NCBI GenBank assembly: GCA_958414825.1
Contig: CATYXQ010000022.1
Location: forward strand, 1 to 30,076
From: an uncultured Eubacteriales bacterium
GTDB lineage: Bacteria; Bacillota; Clostridia; Oscillospirales; CAG-272
Direction of reading: 5' to 3'
DNA: 30,076 bases
The notes under the pieces were generated by a model. The model was not told where the DNA came from and made no database searches. It was given only the letters and a program-made list of their open reading frames with translations. Shown here piece by piece: positions 22,040 to 29,910 of the stretch. The first letter of the stretch is position 1. Every line of letters starts with the position of its first letter. Position numbers and translations under genes: made by a program.

Positions 22040-24826
22040 TCACCAGATAAACCGGGATTTTTGATAGGTTTCGGGATCGGAAACAAAAGCCTCGATATTG
22101 CTCAGTCCGGAAGGAAGCGTCTGTTTTGTAACCGTCGGCCCGCCGATGGAAATCAGATCGGGGCCGCCGTTCGGGTTGCGTACAAATTTGATGCGATCCA
22201 TTCCGGTACAGAGCGGTCTTGTGACCGTTGGAGAGAAGTTGCGCAGATACAGGATGAAATGCTCGCTGCCGTCGGGCGATGTGAACACGGTGGACGCGCC
22301 GACGCCGAAAGCCTGGTCATTTGAAGTCAGAACCGGGTTTTTATCGTATTTTGCGTAAGGACCGAGCGGACTTTCGGCGATTGCATAGCCTGTGCCGTAG
22401 GTTGAGTTATAGTTTCCGCCGGAATACAACAGGTAATAGAGATTGCCGTGGCGGATGATATAACCGCACTCGACGACCGAGGCTTTTGCATTTTCCCATG
22501 GCTCGGTCGGCTCAAGAAGAAGCGTTTCCGTGGAAAGGTCGATTTCCGCTTTTCCGTCGTTTAGGGAAATCTTTGCACCGTACAGTCGGTTTCCGCCCGT
22601 TGTGCGGGTATATACCAGATAAACAGATCCGTCGCTGTCAACGAAGGGCTGTCCGCCGATGAAATCTTTGTCGTTTGTGAGCGGCGTTTTATCGTCATTT
22701 TGAAACGGACCGGTCAGAGACGGCGATGCGGCGCAGGCGGTTACCGAGGTTCCGAGCGCGTTCGATTCCGCCATATAGAACATGTAATACATACCGTTAT
22801 GATAAACAATGTTGGCCGCTTTGAATATGCCGTCGCCGAACGCATCGCCGGCACGCAACGCAAAGCCCTCGTCCCGGAACGTGCGGAAATTGGTTGTAGA
22901 ATAGCATTTCACGCCGCTGTTTGCGGTGTTCGCCTGGGTTCCGTAAATGTAGTATCGGCCGTCCGCAAAGAAAATTTCCGGATCGGTGAAATTTTCGAGC
23001 AGCGTATTTGTGTAGCCGTTCTCGGGAAGGTTTTCCGCAGTTGTGACGGCCGGCAGGGAAGCGAGCGCGTTTTCCGTATACAATCCGACGCCGTTTCCGT
23101 CGCTCTGAAGCGCCAGGTTGAAGATCGGGTAGGGCGCGTTGTCAAAAATATTGTTTTCAAAATAGAGATCGGCCCAGTTATTGCGATAAACCACGCGCAG
23201 CCGTGCCGGTGTGTCAAAGATTTCGATTGTGCGCTTGGCGGTAACGCGATAGCCGCCGTTTTTCACGGTGTACAGCGTTGCGGTGTCAGCGTCGGCGTCA
23301 ATTTCAAAGTAGTAGCCGTTAAGCGCGCTCAGTCCCCCGGACAGATCGCAGCCGAAATACAGGCCGATCTTGGCGTGTTCTTTGGGAATGCCTGCGGCGG
23401 AGAGGGTATAATTTGTTTCGGCGGTTGAACCGAACGCAAATCCTTTTTCAATAGCGCCGCCGTTTGCAAAAGCGCCTCCGTACAGATCAAGGGAGCTTGA
23501 AATCAGGTTTTCGGGAGCCTTGGGAAACAAGCGGCGCTGATCGTTTAGGGTACCCCACAGAATCATCATGGCGTCCTCGGAGGTGATGCGCCCGTCGAAG
23601 TTGGGGTCGGCCTTTGCGTCGTATTTTCCCGAGACCATCATCCGAAATGCCGTCAGAACATCGTTGACCGACAGGTATCCGTCCTCGTTCAAGTCGCCGT
23701 AGTTTATATTTTCGGCTCCGAACACGACTTTTTCGGCGCTGCCCGACGGCGTCATATCCCGACTTTCAAAAGCGTTTTCGGATTCCGGAAGTTTGACTGT
23801 CCTGGCCGCGTCAAAAAGCTGTTCTTCCTGCGCGACCATGGCTTGATAGGCGGCTTCCTCTATCGTTTGGCGTGTAAAGCCTGAGATATTGGCTGTTTTG
23901 CCCTCCAGCACATTTAACGTTTTTTCGCCGGTTACCGTACCGGCGCCGGCGCTGACCGAAGCGGGCAGATCCGTGAAAGCGTTGACGGTAAAGCTGCCGT
24001 TCAGCGTGCCGCCCCGGCTGATACGGATTCCGGAACTGAAACTGCCTCCGTATAGGGAGACGGTGATGTTTCCGTCGGTATTGACTGCGCTTGCGCCGTT
24101 TACGCTGGCTTTAAACTGTCCGTCGTATACGCGCAGATAGGCGTTTCCGATGCTGGGAGAATCGCCGCCAAGGTCAAACGTACTGCCGAAACTGCCGCCC
24201 CGGATTGTGATAAAGACATCGCCATTCTGCGCTACGGAGGAGGCGCCGCGCGCGCCGCCGCGAATACGGTACCAGTCTCCGCTGCAAATTTCAAGATAAG
24301 CGCCGTCGGAGGACGCCGCGCCGGTAGAACCCGCGGTAATACCCGGCAAGAGCACATCTTCGCCCACGGCCGCGGTGGCAATCCCCTCGCCCATGCGCGT
24401 GTAATTGCCGTGACAGAGAATGACGAGATTTTTCACCGTCGCTGTGAGATTGATGTTTTCAAATTCAACCGGACCGCGCAGGGAAAGATTGCCGCCGAGG
24501 TATAGGACAGCGCTTCCGTTTTCTGCTGTGCGGTAATCTTTATCGGCTACGCTTGTGATGGTGAGAAGACCGTCTGTAGCCGGCAGTTCGGTTGCCGTTT
24601 GCGTCAGTGCGCCGCAGAGAACAATTCGGCCTCCGGAGGGCAGGGCGCGCGCTGCGGCATACAGGGTTTTAAACGGCGCGTCGGCGCTGGTTCCCGCCGC
24701 ACTGTCGTTTCCCCAGCCGGCTACATATACCGTGGGCCGCGCCGTATCGGCCGCTGAAATCGGGAGCGCGGTCAGCGCCGCGCAGGCGAGCGTGAGCAAA
24801 AATAAAAGTTTGAATTTTCGTTTCAT
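22040..24826 (-). CDS. Secreted multidomain protein: beta-helix-like region, dockerin, beta-sandwich, GH43-type catalytic domain
   Basis: A 928-residue exported protein, probably acting on arabinose- or xylose-containing polysaccharides. Order: signal peptide (1-26); a DUF1565/parallel-beta-helix-like part (about 31-320; starts T-V-Y-V-A-G-W-G-N-D-S); a type I dockerin with two calcium loops, D-L-N-E-D-G-Y-L-S-V-N-D (378-389) and D-P-N-F-D-G-R-I-T-S-E-D (407-418); a beta-sandwich (about 445-595); and a C-terminal five-bladed GH43-like propeller (about 608-840). Candidate catalytic residues are Asp615 in F-T-D-P-E-I and Glu786 in V-V-E-C-G-Y. The usual I-D-P aspartate is replaced in I-G-G-Q-P-F-V-D (723-730), so activity is uncertain. 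The ATG at 24826 follows GGAGG and starts the signal peptide. No cohesin or scaffoldin is encoded in the window. Confidence 0.85.
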   Translation of the reverse strand: MKRKFKLLFLLTLACAALTALPISAADTARPTVYVAGWGNDSAAGTSADAPFKTLYAAARALPSGGRIVLCGALTQTATELPATDGLLTITSVADKDYRTAENGSAVLYLGGNLSLRGPVEFENINLTATVKNLVILCHGNYTRMGEGIATAAVGEDVLLPGITAGSTGAASSDGAYLEICSGDWYRIRGGARGASSVAQNGDVFITIRGGSFGSTFDLGGDSPSIGNAYLRVYDGQFKASVNGASAVNTDGNITVSLYGGSFSSGIRISRGGTLNGSFTVNAFTDLPASVSAGAGTVTGEKTLNVLEGKTANISGFTRQTIEEAAYQAMVAQEEQLFDAARTVKLPESENAFESRDMTPSGSAEKVVFGAENINYGDLNEDGYLSVNDVLTAFRMMVSGKYDAKADPNFDGRITSEDAMMILWGTLNDQRRLFPKAPENLISSSLDLYGGAFANGGAIEKGFAFGSTAETNYTLSAAGIPKEHAKIGLYFGCDLSGGLSALNGYYFEIDADADTATLYTVKNGGYRVTAKRTIEIFDTPARLRVVYRNNWADLYFENNIFDNAPYPIFNLALQSDGNGVGLYTENALASLPAVTTAENLPENGYTNTLLENFTDPEIFFADGRYYIYGTQANTANSGVKCYSTTNFRTFRDEGFALRAGDAFGDGIFKAANIVYHNGMYYMFYMAESNALGTSVTACAASPSLTGPFQNDDKTPLTNDKDFIGGQPFVDSDGSVYLVYTRTTGGNRLYGAKISLNDGKAEIDLSTETLLLEPTEPWENAKASVVECGYIIRHGNLYYLLYSGGNYNSTYGTGYAIAESPLGPYAKYDKNPVLTSNDQAFGVGASTVFTSPDGSEHFILYLRNFSPTVTRPLCTGMDRIKFVRNPNGGPDLISIGGPTVTKQTLPSGLSNIEAFVSDPETYQKSRFIW

Positions 24827-24957
24827 ACAGAACCTCCACAAAAAAGGGGCATACAGCACGGTATTTTTATGCCGCTTTGACGATGAGCTTTGCAGCAAAG
24901 ACGGCGCGGCGGTTTTAGCCGAAAGAAAATCACCGGAACTGTGGATCAGTACCCCTT
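24827..24957 (-). promoter_or_regulatory. Structured leader of the GH43-type gene
   Basis: From the predicted transcription start the RNA begins AAGGGGTA (24957-24950), which can pair with TGCCCCTT (24851-24844), closing about 100 bases that contain CTTTG/CAAAG and CGG/CCG hairpins. The closing arm is followed by six T and then directly by the ribosome site GGAGG. This is how a leader with expression-platform function is often built, but I match it to no known riboswitch class. Confidence 0.4.
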
Positions 24958-24963
24958 ATTGAA

Positions 24964-24992
24964 AATATACCATTATGCGCAGTTGTTTTCAA
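24964..24992 (-). promoter_or_regulatory. Promoter of the GH43-type gene
   Basis: On the minus strand, TTGAAA (24992-24987), 17 bases, TATATT (24969-24964), giving a start near 24957. Confidence 0.7.
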
Positions 24993-25054
24993 GGCGACTG
25001 AGAGAAGTTTCACAAATTGTGTTGAAATATCCGAATTTTTTATAAAAGGAATTT

Positions 25055-25087
25055 TACCGGTTTGCAGATGTCAAAACCGGTATTTTT
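25055..25087 (+). terminator. Orphan plus-strand terminator between divergent genes
   Basis: TACCGGTTT (25055-25063), ten-base loop, AAACCGGTA (25074-25082), then T5. No plus-strand gene precedes it. A possible promoter (TTGTGT 25017-25022, TATAAA 25041-25046, 18-base spacer) lies just upstream, so it could attenuate the DUF1848 gene or end a very short RNA. The rest of the 24993-25237 gap shows nothing else that I can name. Confidence 0.6.
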
Positions 25088-25237
25088 CAAAATTTTGAAA
25101 AAATACAGTTTGGGAGATGACGAGGCCGGATTGATGTGGTATACTGAAACTACCCGACGTCGGTTTTATGCAGCTTTTGAGCCGGGCAAAATCAAAGCGG
25201 GCGTTCGCTGTGCGCGGCGGGCGCGGGGAGGTTTTGG

Positions 25238-26164
25238 ATGATTCTCAATATAAGCGGTCGCACGGATGTTGCACAGTATTATACCGATTGGCTGCTGAAA
25301 CGTTTTTCAGAGGGATATGTGCTTTCCCGAAATCCGCTGTTTCCGAGCAAAGTCACCCGGTACGAACTGTCGCCCGATACGGTGGACTGCGTGGTGTTCT
25401 TTTCCAAAAATTATGCGCCGCTTCTGCCGCGGATTAAGGAGATTACCGAGCGCTTTCCTGTTTATTTTTATTACACGATTACGGCGTACGGAAAGGATCT
25501 CGAGCCGGGCGTTCCGTCTGTTTCGGAGAGCATCGAAACGCTTGTTCGGCTTTCCGAAGCCGTAGGGCGCGAACGGGTCGCGTGGCGGTACGATCCGATT
25601 TTGCTGACCGAAACGTATACTGTGCAAACCCATATGCAGGCGTTTGAAGACATGGCGGAGCGGCTTTGTCTCCATATCGACCGTTGCATTTTTAATTTTG
25701 TGGAAATGTATAAGAAAGTCCGGGCGAATATGCCGGAATTGATTCCGATGACCGCTGCGGACAAGGATATGCTTGCAAAGCATTTCGGCTTTGTGGCCGG
25801 GAAGCTCAGTATGCCGGTTCAGACCTGCGGGCTGTGCGGAGATTTCACCCGGTTCGGCGTTCGGAGTTCGGGGTGCATGACGCTGGATATTCTGGGAGAG
25901 GCAAATGACCTGCGCTTTCGCAAGCTGAAGCATAAGGGGAAACGTCCGGGATGCGGCTGTATTGAAACCCGGGATGTCGGCGCGTATGATACCTGCATAA
26001 ACGGCTGCAAATATTGCTATGCGAATGTCAATCCGAAAAAGGCGTTTGAGAATTATCGGCTGCACGATCCGGATTCGCCGCTGCTTTTGGGAAATATTCG
26101 GCCGGAAGATACCGTGCAAGCCGGGAATCAGAAAAGTTTTCTTTTGGAAAAGCGAAGCCGCTAA
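25238..26164 (+). CDS. DUF1848 protein with C-terminal radical-SAM-like cysteine motif
   Basis: A 308-residue DUF1848 protein, recognised from the start I-L-N-I-S-G-R-T-D-V, the V-x-x-V-V-F-F-S-K-N-Y motif, and Y-T-I-T-A-Y-G-K-D-L-E-P-G-V-P. The family has no established function. The C-terminal third is rich in cysteine: C197-G-L-C200, C213, C239-G-C241 and C253-I-N-G-C257-K-Y-C260-Y-A-N. The last is the C-x3-C-x2-C spacing used by radical SAM enzymes to hold a 4Fe-4S cluster, but placed at the C-terminus instead of the N-terminus. The start ATG 25238 has GGGGAGG nine bases upstream; an upstream open frame is not credible. A TATACT at 25140-25145 with a weak -35 may be its promoter. Confidence 0.9.
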   Translation: MILNISGRTDVAQYYTDWLLKRFSEGYVLSRNPLFPSKVTRYELSPDTVDCVVFFSKNYAPLLPRIKEITERFPVYFYYTITAYGKDLEPGVPSVSESIETLVRLSEAVGRERVAWRYDPILLTETYTVQTHMQAFEDMAERLCLHIDRCIFNFVEMYKKVRANMPELIPMTAADKDMLAKHFGFVAGKLSMPVQTCGLCGDFTRFGVRSSGCMTLDILGEANDLRFRKLKHKGKRPGCGCIETRDVGAYDTCINGCKYCYANVNPKKAFENYRLHDPDSPLLLGNIRPEDTVQAGNQKSFLLEKRSR

Positions 26165-26186
26165 AGTGAAAATAATAATCGGACTC

Positions 26187-26215
26187 TTGATTTAGAGGCG
26201 GAAAATTGATATACT
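26187..26215 (+). promoter_or_regulatory. Promoter of lepA
   Basis: TTGATT (26187-26192), 17 bases, TATACT (26210-26215). The leader to the GTG is about 185 bases and can form several GC-rich hairpins (for example TTTTCC/GGGAAAA near 26237-26256), with no clear regulatory class. Confidence 0.72.
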
Positions 26216-26406
26216 GTGTATATCGGCTGTGCGGATTTTTCCAAAACTTCGGGAAAAGTGCGGCGGCCGGAATGCGCGCGGCTTTTCGCGGCTGCGTTTT
26301 TGCAGAGACGTCCGGCGTGTATGGTTTTTCCGGGCGTAAAGTGATTTGAAAAGCAAGAGATACAGACATAAATTTTATTTCTGAATAAGGCTAAGGGTGC
26401 AAAAAA

Positions 26407-28221
26407 GTGAGCGAGAAACAACAGCATATCCGGAATTTTTCGATTATTGCGCATATAGATCACGGCAAGTCCACACTGGCCGACCGGATCCTCGAATATA
26501 CCCGTGCGGTTACCTCCCGTGAAATGGAGGCGCAGCTGCTCGACAACATGGAACTGGAGCGGGAGCGCGGCATTACGATTAAAGCGCGCGCGGTTAAACT
26601 CGATTATACCGCGCCGGACGGCGAGACGTATATTTTGAATCTGATTGATACGCCCGGTCACGTTGACTTCAATTACGAAGTTTCGCGCAGTCTCAAAGCC
26701 TGCGAGGGCGCGCTGCTTGTGGTTGACGCGACGCAGGGTATCGAGGCGCAGACGCTGGCAAACGCATATCTTGCCGCAGATGTAGGACTTGAAATCGTTC
26801 CCGTGATTAACAAAATCGATCTGCCGAGCGCGGATGTGGAAAAAGTGCGCGCCGAGATCGAGGATGTCGTCGGCGTCGTAGCGGAGGGGTGTCCTGCGGT
26901 ATCGGCCAAAACCGGACTGAACATCGGGGATGTGCTGGATAAAATCATCAGCGAGATCCCGGCGCCCGGCGGCGACGAAAACGCGCCGCTCAAATGCCTG
27001 ATTTTCGATTCTTATTATGACAGCTATCTCGGCGTGGTCGTTTATGTCCGCGTCGTGGACGGGCGGGTACGCGCGGGCGACCGTATCCGGCTGATGAGCA
27101 ACGGCGCCGAATTTGACGTGGTCGAAGTCGGCGCGATGGAGCCGCTCGGTCTGAAAAAGTGCGGCGAGCTTTCGGCCGGCGAGGTTGGATATATTACCGC
27201 GAGCATCAAGTATGTGGGCGATACCCGCGTCGGCGACACCGTTACGCTGGCAGAGGGCGGCGCGTCCGAGCCGCTGCCCGGATTTAAACAGGTGCAGCCG
27301 ATGGTGTATGCCGGCATTTATCCGGCGGACGGCGCGCGCTACGGCGATTTGCGCGACGCCCTTGAAAAATTGCAGCTCAACGATGCCGCGCTCGTTTTTG
27401 AGCCGGAAACTTCCGTGGCGCTCGGCTTCGGATTTCGCTGCGGGTTCCTTGGCCTTTTGCATATGGAAATCATTGAGGAACGGCTTGAGCGCGAGTTCAA
27501 TCTGGATTTGATCACGACAGCACCCGGCGTTGTCTATAAAGTTCGGTTGACGAGCGGCGAGACGGTCATGATCGACAACCCGACCAACTATCCGGCGCCC
27601 GATGTGATCGCCGAGGCGTCCGAACCGGTTGTGCGGGCGAGCATCATCACGCCGACCGAATATGTCGGCGGCATTATGGAACTTTGTCAGGACAAGCGCG
27701 GCGTGTTTATCGATATGAAATATATTGAGACGACCCGTGCGGAATTGCATTATATTCTGCCGCTCAATGAGATTATTTATGACTTTTTCGACGCGCTGAA
27801 AAGCCGCAGCAAGGGATATGCTTCGCTGGACTATGAGTTCGCAGAATATCAGCCCTCCAAGCTTGTCAGGCTCGATTTCCTTTTGAACGGCGATCAGGTG
27901 GACGCGCTTTCGTTTATCGTGCATGAGGAAAAAGCGTATCCGCGCGCCAGAAAAATCGCGGAAAAGCTGAAAGACAATATCCCGCGTCAGCTTTTTGAAG
28001 TACCGATTCAGGCGGCCATAGGCAATCGCATTATCGCGCGGGAGACGGTTAAGGCCATGCGCAAGGATGTGCTTGCAAAATGCTACGGCGGCGACATCAC
28101 GCGCAAGAAAAAACTGCTTGAAAAGCAGAAAGAGGGAAAAAAGAAAATGCGCCGCCTGGGATCGGTTGAGGTGTCGCCTGAGGCTTTCATGGCGGTGCTC
28201 AAGCTGGATGACGACGATTGA
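26407..28221 (+). CDS. lepA: Elongation factor 4 (LepA), ribosome back-translocase
   Basis: EF4 is a translational GTPase that acts on stalled or initiating ribosomes. The 604-residue length is normal. The GTPase motifs are A-H-I-D-H-G-K-S-T (15-23), R-G-I-T-I (switch I), D-T-P-G-H (switch II) and N-K-I-D. The LepA-specific C-terminal domain is present, with the end K-K-K-L-L-E-K-Q-K-E-G-K-K-K-M-R-R-L-G-S-V, which contacts the tRNA. The start is a GTG at 26407, behind AAGGG. hemW follows 25 bases after the stop, as it does in many Firmicutes, so the two are probably one operon. Confidence 0.98.
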   Translation: MSEKQQHIRNFSIIAHIDHGKSTLADRILEYTRAVTSREMEAQLLDNMELERERGITIKARAVKLDYTAPDGETYILNLIDTPGHVDFNYEVSRSLKACEGALLVVDATQGIEAQTLANAYLAADVGLEIVPVINKIDLPSADVEKVRAEIEDVVGVVAEGCPAVSAKTGLNIGDVLDKIISEIPAPGGDENAPLKCLIFDSYYDSYLGVVVYVRVVDGRVRAGDRIRLMSNGAEFDVVEVGAMEPLGLKKCGELSAGEVGYITASIKYVGDTRVGDTVTLAEGGASEPLPGFKQVQPMVYAGIYPADGARYGDLRDALEKLQLNDAALVFEPETSVALGFGFRCGFLGLLHMEIIEERLEREFNLDLITTAPGVVYKVRLTSGETVMIDNPTNYPAPDVIAEASEPVVRASIITPTEYVGGIMELCQDKRGVFIDMKYIETTRAELHYILPLNEIIYDFFDALKSRSKGYASLDYEFAEYQPSKLVRLDFLLNGDQVDALSFIVHEEKAYPRARKIAEKLKDNIPRQLFEVPIQAAIGNRIIARETVKAMRKDVLAKCYGGDITRKKKLLEKQKEGKKKMRRLGSVEVSPEAFMAVLKLDDDD

Positions 28222-28246
28222 CCGGCATAACCGGTATGGAGGAAGC

Positions 28247-29398
28247 ATGGAAAAGCAGCGTCTGGGCATTTATATTCATATACCGTTTTGCAAAAGCAAG
28301 TGCGCGTACTGCGATTTTTGTTCGCATCCGCCGAGAGAGCGGGAAGAGGTCGCGCGTTATCTGAACGCACTGATGCTCAATATGCAGGATTTTGAGGCGG
28401 CGGCGCATGAATTTTCAGTAGATACGGTATATATCGGCGGCGGTACGCCGACGCTTTTGGAGAAAAAGCAGATCCGGGCTTTGATGGCGTGCGTATTCGA
28501 GTGCTTTTCCGTGGATAAAAACGCAGAGATTACGATCGAGGCCAATCCGGGCACGGTGGACAAAGGCGATCTGCGCGCGATGCGGCGCGCCGGTATCAAC
28601 CGCATTTCGTTCGGACTTCAGAGCGCGTCGGACAAAGAACTGCGCGCGCTCGGCCGTATCCATACCCGCGCGGATTTTGAAGAGAGTTTTCATGCGGCGC
28701 GCTTGGCGGGATTTCAAAATATCAATGTCGATCTGATGTATGGGATTCCCCATCAGACCAGGGAGAGCTTTGCCGAGACGCTGCGCTTTGTGTGCGCGCT
28801 GTCTCCCGAACATATCTCGGCGTACGGGCTGAAAATTGAGGAGGGCACCCGATTTTGGCAGGAGCGGAAGCGGCTGCCGCTGCCCGATGAGGAGACGGAG
28901 TATGCGATGTACCGCATGGCGGATTCGGCGCTTCGCAAAGCGGGGTATGCGCATTATGAAATCAGCAATTTTGCCCGTCCCGGTTTTGCGTCAAAGCACA
29001 ATATGCGCTATTGGACGGGTTCGCCCTATCTCGGATTTGGCGTTTCCGCGCATTCGTATTTCAAAAATCAGCGGTATGCCTATGTTTCGGACATGGAAGC
29101 GTATATGCAGGAAATGGAGACGCCGCGCAGTATGGCCGCTATTCTTTCCGAGTGCAGCGATATAGATGTATTTACGCGGGAAAATGAATACGTCATGCTG
29201 CATATGCGGCTGTTTTCCGGCGTGGATCTCGCCGAGTACCGCACGGCGTTCGGCCGTGATTTTATGGCGAAGTACGGAAAAAAGCTTGAACGATTTAAGG
29301 ACGGCGGCTTTCTTATACTGGACGGAAAGCATTGCGCTTTTACGCCAAAGGGCATGTATGTCAGCAATTATATTTTATCGGAAATTTTGGATTTTTGA
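28247..29398 (+). CDS. hemW: Radical SAM heme chaperone HemW
   Basis: HemW is a HemN-like radical SAM protein that inserts heme into respiratory enzymes. The 383-residue protein has C15-K-S-K-C19-A-Y-C22 for the 4Fe-4S cluster, followed by D-F24-C25; the phenylalanine two residues after the third cysteine, where HemN has a fourth cysteine, points to HemW rather than to coproporphyrinogen dehydrogenase. Y-I-G-G-G-T-P-T (about 62-69) binds SAM. The C-terminal HemN domain includes Y-E-I-S-N-F-A. The ATG at 28247 follows GGAGG and agrees with M-x-K-Q-R-L-G-I-Y-I-H-I-P-F. lepA is directly upstream. No clear terminator follows. Confidence 0.95.
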   Translation: MEKQRLGIYIHIPFCKSKCAYCDFCSHPPREREEVARYLNALMLNMQDFEAAAHEFSVDTVYIGGGTPTLLEKKQIRALMACVFECFSVDKNAEITIEANPGTVDKGDLRAMRRAGINRISFGLQSASDKELRALGRIHTRADFEESFHAARLAGFQNINVDLMYGIPHQTRESFAETLRFVCALSPEHISAYGLKIEEGTRFWQERKRLPLPDEETEYAMYRMADSALRKAGYAHYEISNFARPGFASKHNMRYWTGSPYLGFGVSAHSYFKNQRYAYVSDMEAYMQEMETPRSMAAILSECSDIDVFTRENEYVMLHMRLFSGVDLAEYRTAFGRDFMAKYGKKLERFKDGGFLILDGKHCAFTPKGMYVSNYILSEILDF

Positions 29399-29492
29399 GG
29401 TTTGTTTTTGAACAGCGCTTGATTTGGCGGTGTGTGTCGGGTGCGGGGCGCGTTAAACTTTTCTTTTGTCGAATGGTTTTTTCAACAACCGC

Positions 29493-29521
29493 TTGACATG
29501 CCGTGCGCGGCCTGATACAAT
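29493..29521 (+). promoter_or_regulatory. Consensus promoter of the DUF1292 gene
   Basis: TTGACA (29493-29498), 17 bases, TACAAT (29516-29521). Start near 29528, 29 bases before the ATG. The gap before it (29399-29492) holds nothing that I can name. Confidence 0.9.
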
Positions 29522-29556
29522 AAAAGCAGAAATACCGAAAGGACGGTTTTTGAAGC

Positions 29557-29865
29557 ATGGATGAGATCTATGACGGTGATATTTATACCCTTACGGACGA
29601 GACGGGTAAGGAAAGCGAGTTTGAACTGATCGGTTCCTGCGAATTTGAGGGCAAAACCTATCTTGCGCTTGTTCCGGTTGAAGAGGGGTCTGATGAATAT
29701 GTGATTTTGCGTCTCGAACTCGATGAAGCGGGAGAGGAGACGCTGGTGACAATAGACGATGACGACGAGTTTGACCGTGTGGCGGATTATTTTGAGGATG
29801 AACTGTTTGATACGGTTGACTATGACGAAAATAACGAGACGGAAGAACCGGGCGCTGATGTGTAA
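29557..29865 (+). CDS. DUF1292 family protein
   Basis: A 102-residue, very acidic protein with the family pattern I-Y-T-L-T-D-E-T-G-K-E-S-E-F-E-L-I-G-S, E-F-E-G-K-T-Y-L-A-L-V-P and Y-V-I-L-R-L (the YrzB group). The C-terminal tail is almost all Asp, Glu and Asn. The function is unknown; in many Firmicutes it sits with ireB and ruvX, while here ireB is 23 kb away. The ribosome site (AAAGGA) is about 13 bases before the ATG, rather distant. It has its own strong promoter and is followed directly by a structured RNA. Confidence 0.92.
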   Translation: MDEIYDGDIYTLTDETGKESEFELIGSCEFEGKTYLALVPVEEGSDEYVILRLELDEAGEETLVTIDDDDEFDRVADYFEDELFDTVDYDENNETEEPGADV

Positions 29866-29910
29866 AATTTTTACGTGCATAGACAGGCGTACTTTGCATA
29901 TACTGTCGAT

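Noticed and set aside
26161..28269. 702-residue open frame on the minus strand
   Set aside because: It lies antisense over all of lepA, has no ribosome site and a composition expected of a mirror frame of a GC-biased gene.
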